The notes below the pieces were generated by a model. That model made no database searches. It saw only the letters and a program-made list of their open reading frames with translations, and was not told the DNA's origin. A DNA stretch of 64,000 bases, from the NCBI GenBank assembly GCA_016794585.1, contig JAEUJM010000042.1, positions 94,037 to 158,036 on the forward strand, read 5' to 3'. This DNA comes from Acidimicrobiales bacterium (lineage in GTDB: Bacteria > Actinomycetota > Acidimicrobiia > Acidimicrobiales > DATDAH01). This document shows positions 23,058 through 31,608 of the stretch, piece by piece (position 1 is the first letter of the stretch; each line of letters starts with the position of its first letter). A program made the position numbers and the translations under genes.

Positions 23058-26000
23058 GTGAAGTTCACGGTCACCCCGCTGGGCGGCGGACGGGCCGAAA
23101 CGGCCCGCGTCGTGGACGCCATCGTCCGCTACCTCCAGCCACCAGCGAAGGGCGCGCCATCGCGTCCCGATCCGTCTCCCGGCCCGGGTGGCCCGGAGCG
23201 GTACTACGCGGACAGCGGCGAGGAGCCAGGGCGTTGGCTCGGTCGGGCCGCCGAGGGGGCCGGGCTTGCCGGTGTCGTGCAGCGCTCGGACTTCGCAGCG
23301 GTTCTGGCTGGTCGAGACCCCCATACCGACGAGCGGCTCATCTCCGCCCAGGGCTCGGCCGGGCGGCGACCCACATTGGGCTCAGGCGCTCACACCAAGG
23401 TCGGAGCCGACGGGGAACAGCTCTACGACGTCGCCGACGCCGCTGCCGCTCTCGAGGTGTCGCATCGAGAGGTCGAGCAATTTCTCGATGCCGGCACGGC
23501 CGTCGCACTCAGCGCCCTCGCGACGGTCGCTCTACCCCACGCCGCGCCCACCGGTGACGCGGGAACTCCCGCTCGATCACCCGGCGCGATTCCCGGGCGC
23601 GACCGACCACCTGATGCACCTCCCGCGCGACCTCCCGTCGACCCTGTGACCAGGCAGTTCACCCAGCCGGGAGGCTCCTACCTCCTTCCCTGGGTGGAGA
23701 GTGACGGTTCACGCTGGGTTCGGGCCAGCGAGCTGACCCGTTGTGTGCACGCACGCGAGTCCGGCGCGAGGCCGGGGGAGATCCGGGGGCTGGGTGCGCC
23801 CGACGATCAACTGAGCCTGGCCGAAGCCGCGCGACTGGTCGGGGTTACGAACCGGTACCTGCGCGGCCTCGCCCGCTACCACGACGAGCACCGCCCCGAG
23901 ATCAAAGGGGCTCTCGCCGCCGGGCGCCACCCACGGCGGGCCTACCTGGTCGCCCACCGAGGCACCAAGGGGCAGTGGCTGGTCACCCGCGAGAACCTGG
24001 CCGAGTTCCTAGAGCGCCGCCGCCCACCTTCGGTGCGGGTCGGCTATGACCTCACCTTGACCACCGAGAAGTCCCTCGGCGTCCTCGCCCTCCTCGGCGA
24101 CGACACGACCCGTGACGCGGTGCTGGGGTCGATCCAGGCCGGGAACGATTGGGCGCTCCGCTGGCTCGAAGACCACGCTGCGATGGGCCGCGTCGAAGGT
24201 CGCCAGGTCGAGGGTGAGGGGTGGATGGTGGCGTCGTTCCGACACCTCACCTCCCGCGCCCTGGACCCGTTCCCGCACCATCACAATGTGATCGCCAACA
24301 CCGTCCGGCTTACCGACGGCACCCACCGGGCTCTCGACGCCCGGCCCCTCTACCAACACGCCCAGGCAGCCTCCGCGCTCGCGACCGCCGAGATGCGCCG
24401 CAAGCTCACCGAACAGCTCGGCGTGCGGTGGCGGCCCGGCCGCAAGTCCGGATGGGAGGTCGACGGCATCACCAACCGCGTCGTCAGTGAGTTCTCCAAA
24501 CGCCGCAACGAGATCGACGACGCCCTCCAAGAGCTCGAAGCAGAGATCGGCCGCGGCGCGCACCCCAACGAGATCGAACACATCGTGCTGCGCACCCGGC
24601 CGGCGAAGAACCACACCCCCGCCGATGACCTGATCGCGTCGTGGCGCGAACGCGCCGCCCGCCATGGCCTCACCCCCGAAGTCATCGAGTCGCTCACCGG
24701 ACACGATCGCAGCGGTCAAGTGACCGACACCGAGGCGCTATTCATGTCACTCGCCGGGCCCACCGGAATCTGCGCGGGAGGGTCGGTGTTCTCCCGATCC
24801 GAAGCGCTGGCCGCTATGGCCAACCTTCCCGTTCCAGACACCGAGGGCGACAAGCCCCAGCCGCTGCTCTGCGGAGCGCGCCGACTGATCGAACTGACCG
24901 ACGAGTTCCTCGCCTCCCCGCACGTCGTCGCGCTCACCGACGCCGACGACCCGCTGTTCACCACCGTCGAGATGCTCGATGTCCAAGACCGCGTCGCAGC
25001 CCGATTCACCAAGGGCATGCACCGTGCGTCACACCTCGTTCCCGACGAGCAGGTCGACGCCGCGATCGCGAGCCACCCGCACCTAACCGGTGAACAGCGA
25101 CGGCTGGTGACCGAGTGGTGCCAGCGCGGACACCGGTTCCAAGCCGCCGTCGGACGCGCCGGAGCGGGCAAGACCACCACCGTCGCCGCGTGCGCCGAGG
25201 CGTGGGCCGCCGCGGGCTACCGAGTCGTTGGTGCAGCCGCGAAGGGCGAGGCGACCCGGACGCTCGCTACCGCCACAGGGATCGAGTGCGAGACCGTCGC
25301 CTGGTACCTCGCCCACACCGACCCCCACAACCTCCCGCTCGACTCGCGGACGATCCTCGTTGTCGACGAAGCGTCCACGCTGTCGGACCGCGACCTCGAC
25401 TCCCTGATGGGGATGGCATCCGCGACCGGTGCCAGTCTTCGGCTCATCGGCGACCCCGCCCAGCACGGCGCCATCGCCGCCGGTGGCATGTTCCGGGTGC
25501 TCTGCGAGCGCCACCCGCAGCACACGCCGGAGTTGACCACCACCCATCGACTCCAGAACCCCCACGACCGGGCCGCCGCGCAGGCACTCCGTGAGGGCCG
25601 GATCGACGAGGCGTTCGACGAGCTGGCCAATGCCGGGCACCTGCACGTCGTGGGCGACGACCTCACCATCTACCGCCAGGTCCTCGGCCGCTGGTGGGAT
25701 GCCCACCGAGACGGCCTGGATCACCCGATGGTCGACCGCCGCAACAGCACCCGCCTCCAACTCAACCGCCTGGCCCACGTCCTCCGCCAAGCGAACGGCG
25801 AACTCGGCGACGAGGAGATCCGAGCCAGCGGAGGTCGAGCCTTCGCCGCCGGCGACCGCATCACCGCCCGCGCCCCGAACCGCGATCTTCACGTCGAAGG
25901 CGACCGACGCGCCTACGTCCGAAACGGCGCCCTCGGCACCGTCGTCGCCGTCCACCAAGACCGCCGAGATCGCCGAGATCGCTCACTCGACACGCTCACC

Positions 26001-26402
26001 GTGGAATTCGACGGAATCGGCCCCATCGAAATCCCACGCAGCTTCTTCGACCTCCATCGGACGCCGGCAGGACGGCCCGAGGTCGGAATCGACCACGCAT
26101 ACGCGCTGACCAGCTACGCGGTGCAGGGCTCGACCCGTGATGTGTCAACAAGTCGAGTCGACGCCACCGCAACCCGCGCCGAGACCTACGTCGACATCAC
26201 CCGCGGGCGACACGAGAACCACCTCTACCTCACCGCTACAACCGACCCGCTGGACGGCGAAGCCCTCCCCCGCATCCCACCAGCCCCCGCCGACCTGGCC
26301 GTCGCCGATCGCCTCCACCGCTCCACCGGCGAACTGACCGCGTGGGAGCTCGCGCACCCTGCGGAGAAGTCTGTGGCGAGGGAGCAGGCCGTCGGCATCT
26401 GA
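23058..26402 (+). CDS. MobF-type conjugative relaxase-helicase (TraA/TrwC-like)
   Basis: The GTG at 23058 starts VKFTVTPLGGGR, the usual N-terminus of actinobacterial relaxases, giving 1114 residues. Tyr49-Tyr50 (ERYYADSGEEPGRW) are the likely nicking tyrosines. A three-His metal site is expected in FRHLTSRALDPFPHHHNVIA (about residues 394-413). The C-terminal half is a RecD-like helicase with Walker A GRAGAGKTTT near 699, Walker B ILVVDEASTLS, and YALTSYAVQGSTRD as motif VI-like. An insertion at about 130-330 (DVADAAAALEVSHREVEQF; LSLAEAARLVGVTNRYLRG) carries two helix-turn-helix-like segments between the nicking Tyr and the His triad. It should nick oriT and unwind the transferred strand. 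Confidence 0.92.
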   Translation: MKFTVTPLGGGRAETARVVDAIVRYLQPPAKGAPSRPDPSPGPGGPERYYADSGEEPGRWLGRAAEGAGLAGVVQRSDFAAVLAGRDPHTDERLISAQGSAGRRPTLGSGAHTKVGADGEQLYDVADAAAALEVSHREVEQFLDAGTAVALSALATVALPHAAPTGDAGTPARSPGAIPGRDRPPDAPPARPPVDPVTRQFTQPGGSYLLPWVESDGSRWVRASELTRCVHARESGARPGEIRGLGAPDDQLSLAEAARLVGVTNRYLRGLARYHDEHRPEIKGALAAGRHPRRAYLVAHRGTKGQWLVTRENLAEFLERRRPPSVRVGYDLTLTTEKSLGVLALLGDDTTRDAVLGSIQAGNDWALRWLEDHAAMGRVEGRQVEGEGWMVASFRHLTSRALDPFPHHHNVIANTVRLTDGTHRALDARPLYQHAQAASALATAEMRRKLTEQLGVRWRPGRKSGWEVDGITNRVVSEFSKRRNEIDDALQELEAEIGRGAHPNEIEHIVLRTRPAKNHTPADDLIASWRERAARHGLTPEVIESLTGHDRSGQVTDTEALFMSLAGPTGICAGGSVFSRSEALAAMANLPVPDTEGDKPQPLLCGARRLIELTDEFLASPHVVALTDADDPLFTTVEMLDVQDRVAARFTKGMHRASHLVPDEQVDAAIASHPHLTGEQRRLVTEWCQRGHRFQAAVGRAGAGKTTTVAACAEAWAAAGYRVVGAAAKGEATRTLATATGIECETVAWYLAHTDPHNLPLDSRTILVVDEASTLSDRDLDSLMGMASATGASLRLIGDPAQHGAIAAGGMFRVLCERHPQHTPELTTTHRLQNPHDRAAAQALREGRIDEAFDELANAGHLHVVGDDLTIYRQVLGRWWDAHRDGLDHPMVDRRNSTRLQLNRLAHVLRQANGELGDEEIRASGGRAFAAGDRITARAPNRDLHVEGDRRAYVRNGALGTVVAVHQDRRDRRDRSLDTLTVEFDGIGPIEIPRSFFDLHRTPAGRPEVGIDHAYALTSYAVQGSTRDVSTSRVDATATRAETYVDITRGRHENHLYLTATTDPLDGEALPRIPPAPADLAVADRLHRSTGELTAWELAHPAEKSVAREQAVGI
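23618..23637. repeat. Two further ACCTCCCG motifs inside the relaxase gene
   Basis: ACCTCCCG occurs at 23618 and 23630, 12 bp apart as in the cluster at 22230. Degenerate copies (ACTCCCG, ATTCCCG) lie just upstream. The encoded stretch is a Pro/Arg-rich linker with relaxed constraint, so the DNA motif may be what is kept. Another single copy is at 23038. Confidence 0.5.
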
Positions 26403-26471
26403 CGCCGACGCGAAGTGGTGGCGCCCTCAGGGGCCTACGTAGGCACACCACCGCCTATCGAGGAGAACCCG

Positions 26472-26681
26472 ATGTCCGCCGCCGAGACCGACACCTCGAC
26501 CGAGGTGCTCACCGTCGACGAAGCCGCCGCCATCCTGCGCATCAGCCGCAACGCGGCCTACGCCGCCGCGCGCCAGTGGCGAGTGACGGGGGGCGAGCAC
26601 GGCATCCCTTGCATCGAGATTGGCCGCACCATTCGCGTCCCTCGCGCCGACCTCGATCGTTTGCTTGGACGCTCCTTATGA
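26472..26681 (+). CDS. Excisionase-like helix-turn-helix protein
   Basis: The ATG at 26472 has GAGGAG 7-8 bp upstream. A longer frame from 26415 is unlikely. The 69-residue product contains VLTVDEAAAILRISRNAAYA and ends IEIGRTIRVPRADLDRLLG, the MerR-like HTH_17 pattern of excisionases and related DNA-binding proteins. It lies 70 bp after the relaxase and far (23 kb) from the integrase on the linear map. The two ends would be close once the element is circular only if the left end were near, so it may instead regulate transfer. Confidence 0.8.
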   Translation: MSAAETDTSTEVLTVDEAAAILRISRNAAYAAARQWRVTGGEHGIPCIEIGRTIRVPRADLDRLLGRSL

Positions 26682-26805
26682 CCAGCCGTCGCCCAAGAAG
26701 CGCTATCGCCCGGCCGCCTTTCGGCCACAACGGAGCCCAGCACCGACGCCGTATTTGGTTGAGATCCCGTCGTCATAGTTCATCTCGTGCTGTACCATCT
26801 GTCGT

Positions 26806-27129
26806 ATGCCAGCTGTCTCCGTCGACATGGAAGCGCTCGCCCGGGTCGGTCGTGCCTTAGCGGACGACACCCGCCGGCGCTTGCTCGTGGCCATTCTCGA
26901 CGGGCACCACTACCCGGCAGAGCTGGTCGCCGAGTTGGGCTTGGCCAAGGCAAACGTCTCCAACCATCTGAGCTGCCTGCGTGGCTGCGGCCTTGTGGTA
27001 GGTACGCCTGAAGGCCGACGTGTCCGCTACGAGTTGTCTGATCCCCGTCTGGCCCACGCCCTTGCCGATCTGGCGGGTCTCGTGCTGCTCGTCGACAATC
27101 CCGACTGCCACCAGGACCGCGCCCGATGA
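26806..27129 (+). CDS. cmtR: CmtR-like ArsR-family metal repressor (Cd/Pb type)
   Basis: A 107-residue winged-helix repressor. Recognition-helix region: AKANVSNHLSCLRGCGLV. Cys57 and Cys61 in SCLRGCG and Cys101 in DNPDCHQ lie at nearly the same positions as the three cysteines that bind Cd(II)/Pb(II) in mycobacterial CmtR (57, 61, 102). It is expected to release DNA on metal binding and derepress the downstream run of metal genes, whose first member overlaps its stop by 4 bp (ATGA). A promoter probably lies in 26750-26805, but I see no clear palindrome there. Confidence 0.9.
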   Translation: MPAVSVDMEALARVGRALADDTRRRLLVAILDGHHYPAELVAELGLAKANVSNHLSCLRGCGLVVGTPEGRRVRYELSDPRLAHALADLAGLVLLVDNPDCHQDRAR

Positions 27130-27491
27130 ACCGGTCCATGCCAGCAGGGGTGCAAGCGATCTTCGATGCCGAGCTCGCGGCGGCACAGGCCGCATGGGAC
27201 AACGATGCCGCCTGGGCCGCGCTCGAACGTGCCCACATCCTGTCCCAGCCGTGGGCCGGGCCCCATGTGCGCTGCCACCTGAAGATGCTGGTGCTGGCGT
27301 GCCGCACCCGCGACATTCGAGAGGTCGCAGGTCAGCTCTTCCGGAGTGTTCTGGCGGGTCCGGGTTCGATGACCGGCCGGATCCCGCTCGGCAACACGGG
27401 CCGGGCCCGGGTGTCCGCCTTCAAGCCCATGCCAATCCCGGTCGACCTTGCCGCCGTTCTCGACGCCGACGAGATCGACCGTCGTGGGTGA
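27126..27491 (+). CDS. DUF3703 family protein
   Basis: The 121-residue protein has the family pattern: a helical N-terminus (AELAAAQAAWDNDAAWAALE), the HILSQPWAGPHVRCHLKML motif and the RIPLGNTGRARVSAFKPM end. DUF3703 genes commonly sit between a CmtR/ArsR repressor and a cation-efflux gene, as here. No enzymatic role is known; the conserved His and Cys residues could bind metal. Start overlaps cmtR and the end overlaps the exporter start by 8 bp. Confidence 0.88.
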   Translation: MNRSMPAGVQAIFDAELAAAQAAWDNDAAWAALERAHILSQPWAGPHVRCHLKMLVLACRTRDIREVAGQLFRSVLAGPGSMTGRIPLGNTGRARVSAFKPMPIPVDLAAVLDADEIDRRG

Positions 27492-28146
27492 CGACCACGG
27501 CCACACACCGGTAAGGCAGCCGACGGCGATCGAGTCGAGTCTCGCGGGACAGGCGACGCTTCGTCGGCGGGGGCTGTGGCTGGCCTACGCCACCATCGGG
27601 TGGAATGTCATCGAATGCGTCATCGCGGTCGCTGCGGGTACCGCGGCCGGCTCGATCGCCCTCATCGGCTTCGGTCTCGACTCTGCAGTCGAGGTTGCCA
27701 GCGCGTCGGTGATCGTCTGGCAGTTCCGGGCCGAGCGGCGCCACGGCGTCGACGAGCGGCGCGAGCAGATCGCGCTCAGGCTCATCGCCCTCAGCTTCTT
27801 CGCCCTCGCCGCCTACGTGACCGTGCAGTCGGCGTTCGACCTGTTCGGTGCGGGCGAGGCGGGTACGTCCGCGGTCGGCATCGCCCTTGCTGCGATATCC
27901 CTCTTGGTGATGCCCGCGCTGGCAGTGATGAAGCGCCGCACCGGGCAGGCCCTGGGATCGCGCACCCTCATTGCCGACGCCGCCGAGACCTTCCTGTGCA
28001 CCTACCTGTCGGCTGTCCTGCTCGTCGGGCTCCTCCTCAACGCCACAGTGGGATGGTGGTGGGCCGATCCTCTCGCTGCGCTCGTGATCGCGGGATTGGC
28101 GTTGAAGGAAGGGCGCGAGGCCTGGAGGGGTGAAGACTGCTGTTGA
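27484..28146 (+). CDS. Cation diffusion facilitator-type metal exporter
   Basis: The start is taken as the GTG at 27484 (VGDDHGHTPVRQP), giving 220 residues with about six hydrophobic segments. The CDF metal sites appear as FGLDSAVEVASASV in TM2 and IADAAETFLCTYLSA in TM5 (Asp pairs). There is an N-terminal HGH. The usual C-terminal cytoplasmic domain is missing; the protein stops soon after TM6, as in short actinobacterial members next to DUF3703. It should export divalent metal in exchange for protons, consistent with the CmtR-type sensor upstream. Confidence 0.87.
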   Translation: MGDDHGHTPVRQPTAIESSLAGQATLRRRGLWLAYATIGWNVIECVIAVAAGTAAGSIALIGFGLDSAVEVASASVIVWQFRAERRHGVDERREQIALRLIALSFFALAAYVTVQSAFDLFGAGEAGTSAVGIALAAISLLVMPALAVMKRRTGQALGSRTLIADAAETFLCTYLSAVLLVGLLLNATVGWWWADPLAALVIAGLALKEGREAWRGEDCC

Positions 28147-28742
28147 GCGATCTCGATCGTGAAGTGAGCGGCGTCCGCCGGTTGGCTGGGGTCTGCCTCG
28201 TGCTCACCGTCGGCGCCGTGACCCTGGTTGGCCTGGTGGCGCCGTCCCGAGCGGAAGCGCATGGCAGTTCCGGGGCCATCCAACTGGTGGATTCGAGCGT
28301 CAGCGGCGACCTGCAGCTGTTCATCCAGGTGTGCGTGGCGTACGCCGACGAGCACGAGGCTGATCCTGCTGCGGTCACCGTCTCTGCGCAGGGCCCAGAT
28401 CTCATGGAGGTCGCAGTGCAGACCATGGACGTCGACTCCGACGAGGGTCTGCGCTCGGCCAACCTCGAGTTTCCGGCTGCGGGCTCGTGGACCGTCGTCG
28501 TGGAGTCCTCAGATCCTCCTGCGTCGTTGGCGGTGCCGGTGACGATCGGTGTGGGCGAGGCGGTCTCACCGGCCCAATCGGTCGCCATCGGAGCATCGAC
28601 GGGGCTTGCGTGCCGGGCCCCGGGCAGCGACGCGCCGACATGGTTGATCGCCGTGGGCGCCACGCTGGCGGCGGTCCTGGTGTTCGGAGCGCTGTACCTC
28701 CGTCTGGGTCGCAGCGGGTCGGGCGCCGAGGGTGCGGCCTGA
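28143..28742 (+). CDS. Secreted/membrane-anchored protein of the metal cluster
   Basis: A TTG start overlapping the exporter stop (TTGA) gives 199 residues: a signal peptide-like helix (about 14-33, ending in APSRAEAHGSSG), an all-beta extracytoplasmic domain of about 110 residues, and a C-terminal TM (TWLIAVGATLAAVLVFGALYL). The mature N-terminus exposes His after Ala, as in CopC-like proteins (AEAHG). This build (signal, beta domain, one TM) recurs in the gene at 30970, so the two may be distant paralogs. Function unknown; metal binding in the exoplasm is a guess. Confidence 0.65.
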   Translation: MSDLDREVSGVRRLAGVCLVLTVGAVTLVGLVAPSRAEAHGSSGAIQLVDSSVSGDLQLFIQVCVAYADEHEADPAAVTVSAQGPDLMEVAVQTMDVDSDEGLRSANLEFPAAGSWTVVVESSDPPASLAVPVTIGVGEAVSPAQSVAIGASTGLACRAPGSDAPTWLIAVGATLAAVLVFGALYLRLGRSGSGAEGAA

Positions 28743-28754
28743 GGTGGCAGTAGG

Positions 28755-29306
28755 TTGACGTCGGTGCGCTGGCCTCGCTTGTGGACGCTGTTGCTCATCC
28801 CGGGAGGGATGGCGGCGGGTCACGTTGTCGGTTACGCACTGGCGGCGGCGATGGGCGCGGCGCCGGTCGTCGGCTCGCACCATGGCTATGTCGGCGACCT
28901 GTTCTTCGTCGCGGTGCCGCTCACCGTGGCGGTGCTGGTCCGGGCCTTCTTGAGCGGGCTGCGCGATGAGCTGCCCCCGGTCCGGTTCCCCCTCCTCGCA
29001 CTCGCGCAGATCTGCCTGTTCCTCTCGGTCGAGCTGGTCGAGCACGGGTCTGTGGGGATCGGTGCGTGGGTCACGCTCACGGAACCAGCTGTGCTGTGTG
29101 GCCTCGCCGGTCAACTCCTCGTGGCCTGGCTCATAGTCATGGTCGTACGAGCCTCCTATCAGGTAGGCGTGATCGCCCGCTCGCCGAGGGCCACCCCGAC
29201 GCGCTCCCATGTGCGTCAGCGCTGGGGTCGTTCCCTAGCTGGCCGGGGATCGCTCGGGGTCTCCGTCTGGTCGCTGTCGAGGCGAGGCCCACCGCTGGCG
29301 GCCTGA
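28755..29306 (+). CDS. Hypothetical polytopic membrane protein
   Basis: The 183-residue product (TTG start, 12 bp after the previous stop; a GTG at 28764 is an alternative) has four or five hydrophobic helices: WTLLLIPGGMAAGHVVGYAL, LFFVAVPLTVAVLVRAFL, FPLLALAQICLFLSVEL and GLAGQLLVAWLIVMVVRA. A GSHHGYVGD loop has two His and HVVG in TM1 adds another. I cannot name a family. In the metal cluster it may be a partner of the CopC/CopD-type protein that follows 47 bp downstream. Confidence 0.6.
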   Translation: MTSVRWPRLWTLLLIPGGMAAGHVVGYALAAAMGAAPVVGSHHGYVGDLFFVAVPLTVAVLVRAFLSGLRDELPPVRFPLLALAQICLFLSVELVEHGSVGIGAWVTLTEPAVLCGLAGQLLVAWLIVMVVRASYQVGVIARSPRATPTRSHVRQRWGRSLAGRGSLGVSVWSLSRRGPPLAA

Positions 29307-29353
29307 ACCCGCCACGTTCGCCGTTCCGGCGACCTCATTCGACAGGAGCACCC

Positions 29354-30973
29354 GTGTCCAAATCTGGCGCGCCCGCCTTCCCGCGGGCTGCCTGCCTCAC
29401 CCTGCTCGCCTGCGCAGCGGCGCTGATCGCCTTTATCGGCCCGATGGCTGCGCCCGTATCTGCCCACGCCACCCTCGTCTCCACCACGCCGCCCGGGGAC
29501 GAGTTAATCGACCGCGTCCCGGCCGACGTCCAACTCGTGTTCGACGAGGCCGTCGAGGTCGTCGACGGCGGGGTCCGCGTCTTCGGCCCTTCCGGGGAAC
29601 GGGTGGACCGCGGTCTCGCCGAAACGCGCGATGGGGGCCGCACGGTTCTGGCCGCCATCGACGATCCCGGGATCCAGGGCACCTACACCGTCTCCTGGCG
29701 GGTCCTCAGCGAGGACAGCCACAATCTCTCCGGCTCGTTCGTGTTCCACGTCGGCACCGAGACCGGCGCCGCCGACATCGGTGACGACGCGGACACCGTC
29801 ACCGATCTGGCGGGCGGGATCGGTCGCTGGGTTTCGTACGCCGGTGCGCTGGTGGCTCTGGGAGCAGCGGTGCTTGCGTTCGCCAACCCGGGTGAGCCGA
29901 CCGTCAGGCGCCGGCTCCGGCTGATCGTGATGATCGGGGCGGGCGCGGCCGCGGTCGCGACCATGGTGGTCCTCGTTGCCCAGACCGCCGATGTGTCGGG
30001 CCGGTCCCTGCTGGATTCGGTCGGCCTGACGGTGGACATCGCCATGGACACCCGGTCGGGTCGGCTCGCGGTGTTGCGGTTGTTCTTCCTGGTAGCCGCT
30101 GGGGGAGCAGCGTCGATCGGTGCCCTGTGGTCGAAACGCCCCTGGATCGCGGGTGGCCTCGTGGCAGCAGCAATGGTCACGTGGCCGCTCTCGGGTCACG
30201 CCTGGACCACGTCCCCCCGGTGGGCGGCGGTCGTCGTCGATCTGGTCCACCTGGTGGCCGTCGGCGTGTGGGTCGGTGGCCTGTTCGCGCTGGGGTGCAC
30301 ACTGCGGGCGGCCGGCGACCAGGCCGCTATGGCCCGCCGGTTCTCGAAGGTGGCGCTGGTGACCGTCGTTGCGGTGGCCATCAGCGGTTCGCTCTCGGCG
30401 TTCTGGCAACTGCGGTCGTTCGATGCCCTGCTCGACACCGGTTTCGGGCAACTTCTCACGGCCAAGATCGCCGGCTTCGCCGCGCTCGTCATCCTCGGAT
30501 CGCTCAACCGTTCGCTGGTGGCCTCGTGGGCGGATCGCTCCGCAGCGCTCCTCGTCCGGTTCGTCAAGGCCGAGGTCGTCGTCGCCATCGTCGTGTTGGC
30601 GTTGACCGCAGCGATGGTGAACCAGCCGCCGGGGCGGGAGTCGGTGGGCGGCCCGTTCGAGATCTCCACCCAGGCGGTTGGAGGAGGGGGGCGACTCGAC
30701 CTCACTGTGACACCCGCGCGCGTCGGGCAGAACGACATCCACCTCTACTTCTTCGACGAAGCCGGACAAGGCCTCGTCCCGGTCGACGCGGTCGAGGTGA
30801 CCGCCGGCACCGATCAGATCAATCCGAGGCGACTCGACATCGAGGCTGTCACCCCGAGTCACTTCTCGAGCTACGGCGCGTCGCTCACTGCGCCGGGGAC
30901 CTGGACCCTCACCGTCACCGCGGTCCAGCAAGGCCAGACATCCAACTACACGATCGAGGTACCTGTTCGATGA
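29354..30973 (+). CDS. CopC-CopD fusion copper protein
   Basis: The GTG at 29354 (AGGAG upstream) starts a signal peptide ending ...PVSAHATLVSTTPPGDE, so the mature protein begins with the His of CopC's copper site. The CopC beta-barrel spans about 37-130 (YTVSWRVLSEDSHNLSGSF contains the typical SEDSH motif). The CopD membrane domain follows (about eight TMs, residues 155-420, with HAWTTSPRWAAVVVDLVHL and TAKIAGFAALVILGSLNR), and a beta-rich extracellular C-terminus ends the 539-residue protein. CopC binds copper outside and CopD moves it through the membrane, which supports import or periplasmic handling, not simple export. It overlaps the next gene by 4 bp. Confidence 0.9.
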   Translation: MSKSGAPAFPRAACLTLLACAAALIAFIGPMAAPVSAHATLVSTTPPGDELIDRVPADVQLVFDEAVEVVDGGVRVFGPSGERVDRGLAETRDGGRTVLAAIDDPGIQGTYTVSWRVLSEDSHNLSGSFVFHVGTETGAADIGDDADTVTDLAGGIGRWVSYAGALVALGAAVLAFANPGEPTVRRRLRLIVMIGAGAAAVATMVVLVAQTADVSGRSLLDSVGLTVDIAMDTRSGRLAVLRLFFLVAAGGAASIGALWSKRPWIAGGLVAAAMVTWPLSGHAWTTSPRWAAVVVDLVHLVAVGVWVGGLFALGCTLRAAGDQAAMARRFSKVALVTVVAVAISGSLSAFWQLRSFDALLDTGFGQLLTAKIAGFAALVILGSLNRSLVASWADRSAALLVRFVKAEVVVAIVVLALTAAMVNQPPGRESVGGPFEISTQAVGGGGRLDLTVTPARVGQNDIHLYFFDEAGQGLVPVDAVEVTAGTDQINPRRLDIEAVTPSHFSSYGASLTAPGTWTLTVTAVQQGQTSNYTIEVPVR

Positions 30974-31608
30974 CCAGACGCTCCCGCAACTGCTGGGTGG
31001 CCGCCGCCATCGTCGTCGCGTTCGTTGCGCTGGGGGGACCCGCGTCGCCTGCCTCGGCTCACGAAGGCGGCGGCACCATCGCGGTCGACACCGCAGAACC
31101 TACGGACGACGGGGCGATCCGGTACGTCGTGCGCCTGACCTGGAACAACGACGGTCACCCCGCCGCCGCCGGGCTCACGACGATCACCGCGGTGGCGGTA
31201 GGCGCCGACGGCTCCGCGCTCACTCCCGTGACCCTCGAACCGCTCGACGACGGTCGGTTTGCGGCCACCGTCGAGTTCCCCGACCCCGGCGACTGGACCG
31301 TCCGGTTCACGGCCGTCAGCCCGGAAGCCACCCTCGAGCGGCCACAGCAGGTCGACCCATCCCCCACCACGACCTTGTCTCCTGCACCGACTACGTCCGC
31401 AAGCGAAGCGCCGGCACCGACGACGACCGCCACACCTGACGGCGAGGACGAGGACGAGGACGGCGATGCGTCGAAGGCGGGGACCGTCGTGTTCGTGGTC
31501 GTACTGGTGATCTTCGTCGCGGGAGCGGTCCTTCTCGGCATCCGCATGCGTCGGCAGGGCCAGTCCGATGCCGGGCGTTCCGGCACGGCTGAGGGGCACG
31601 AGGAGTGA
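30970..31608 (+). CDS. FixH/CopC-like secreted protein with C-terminal TM
   Basis: The start (ATGA overlap with CopCD) yields 212 residues: a signal peptide ending ASAHEGGGTI, an Ig-like beta domain (about 30-125, with RLTWNNDGHPAAAG and FPDPGDWTVRF), a Thr/Pro/Glu-rich spacer and a TM helix near the end (GTVVFVVVLVIFVAGAVLL). The mature N-terminal His and the beta fold resemble CopC/FixH-type accessory proteins. It probably acts outside the membrane with the CopC-CopD protein. No family name can be given with confidence. Confidence 0.65.
   Translation: MTRRSRNCWVAAAIVVAFVALGGPASPASAHEGGGTIAVDTAEPTDDGAIRYVVRLTWNNDGHPAAAGLTTITAVAVGADGSALTPVTLEPLDDGRFAATVEFPDPGDWTVRFTAVSPEATLERPQQVDPSPTTTLSPAPTTSASEAPAPTTTATPDGEDEDEDGDASKAGTVVFVVVLVIFVAGAVLLGIRMRRQGQSDAGRSGTAEGHEE

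Noticed and set aside
26750..26805. CmtR operator palindrome
   Set aside because: I looked for a clear inverted repeat upstream of the repressor but found only weak similarities, so none is reported as a feature.
27448..28146. Longer start of the CDF exporter at 27448
   Set aside because: It would overlap DUF3703 by 44 bp. The GTG at 27484 overlaps by 8 bp and fits the usual coupling.
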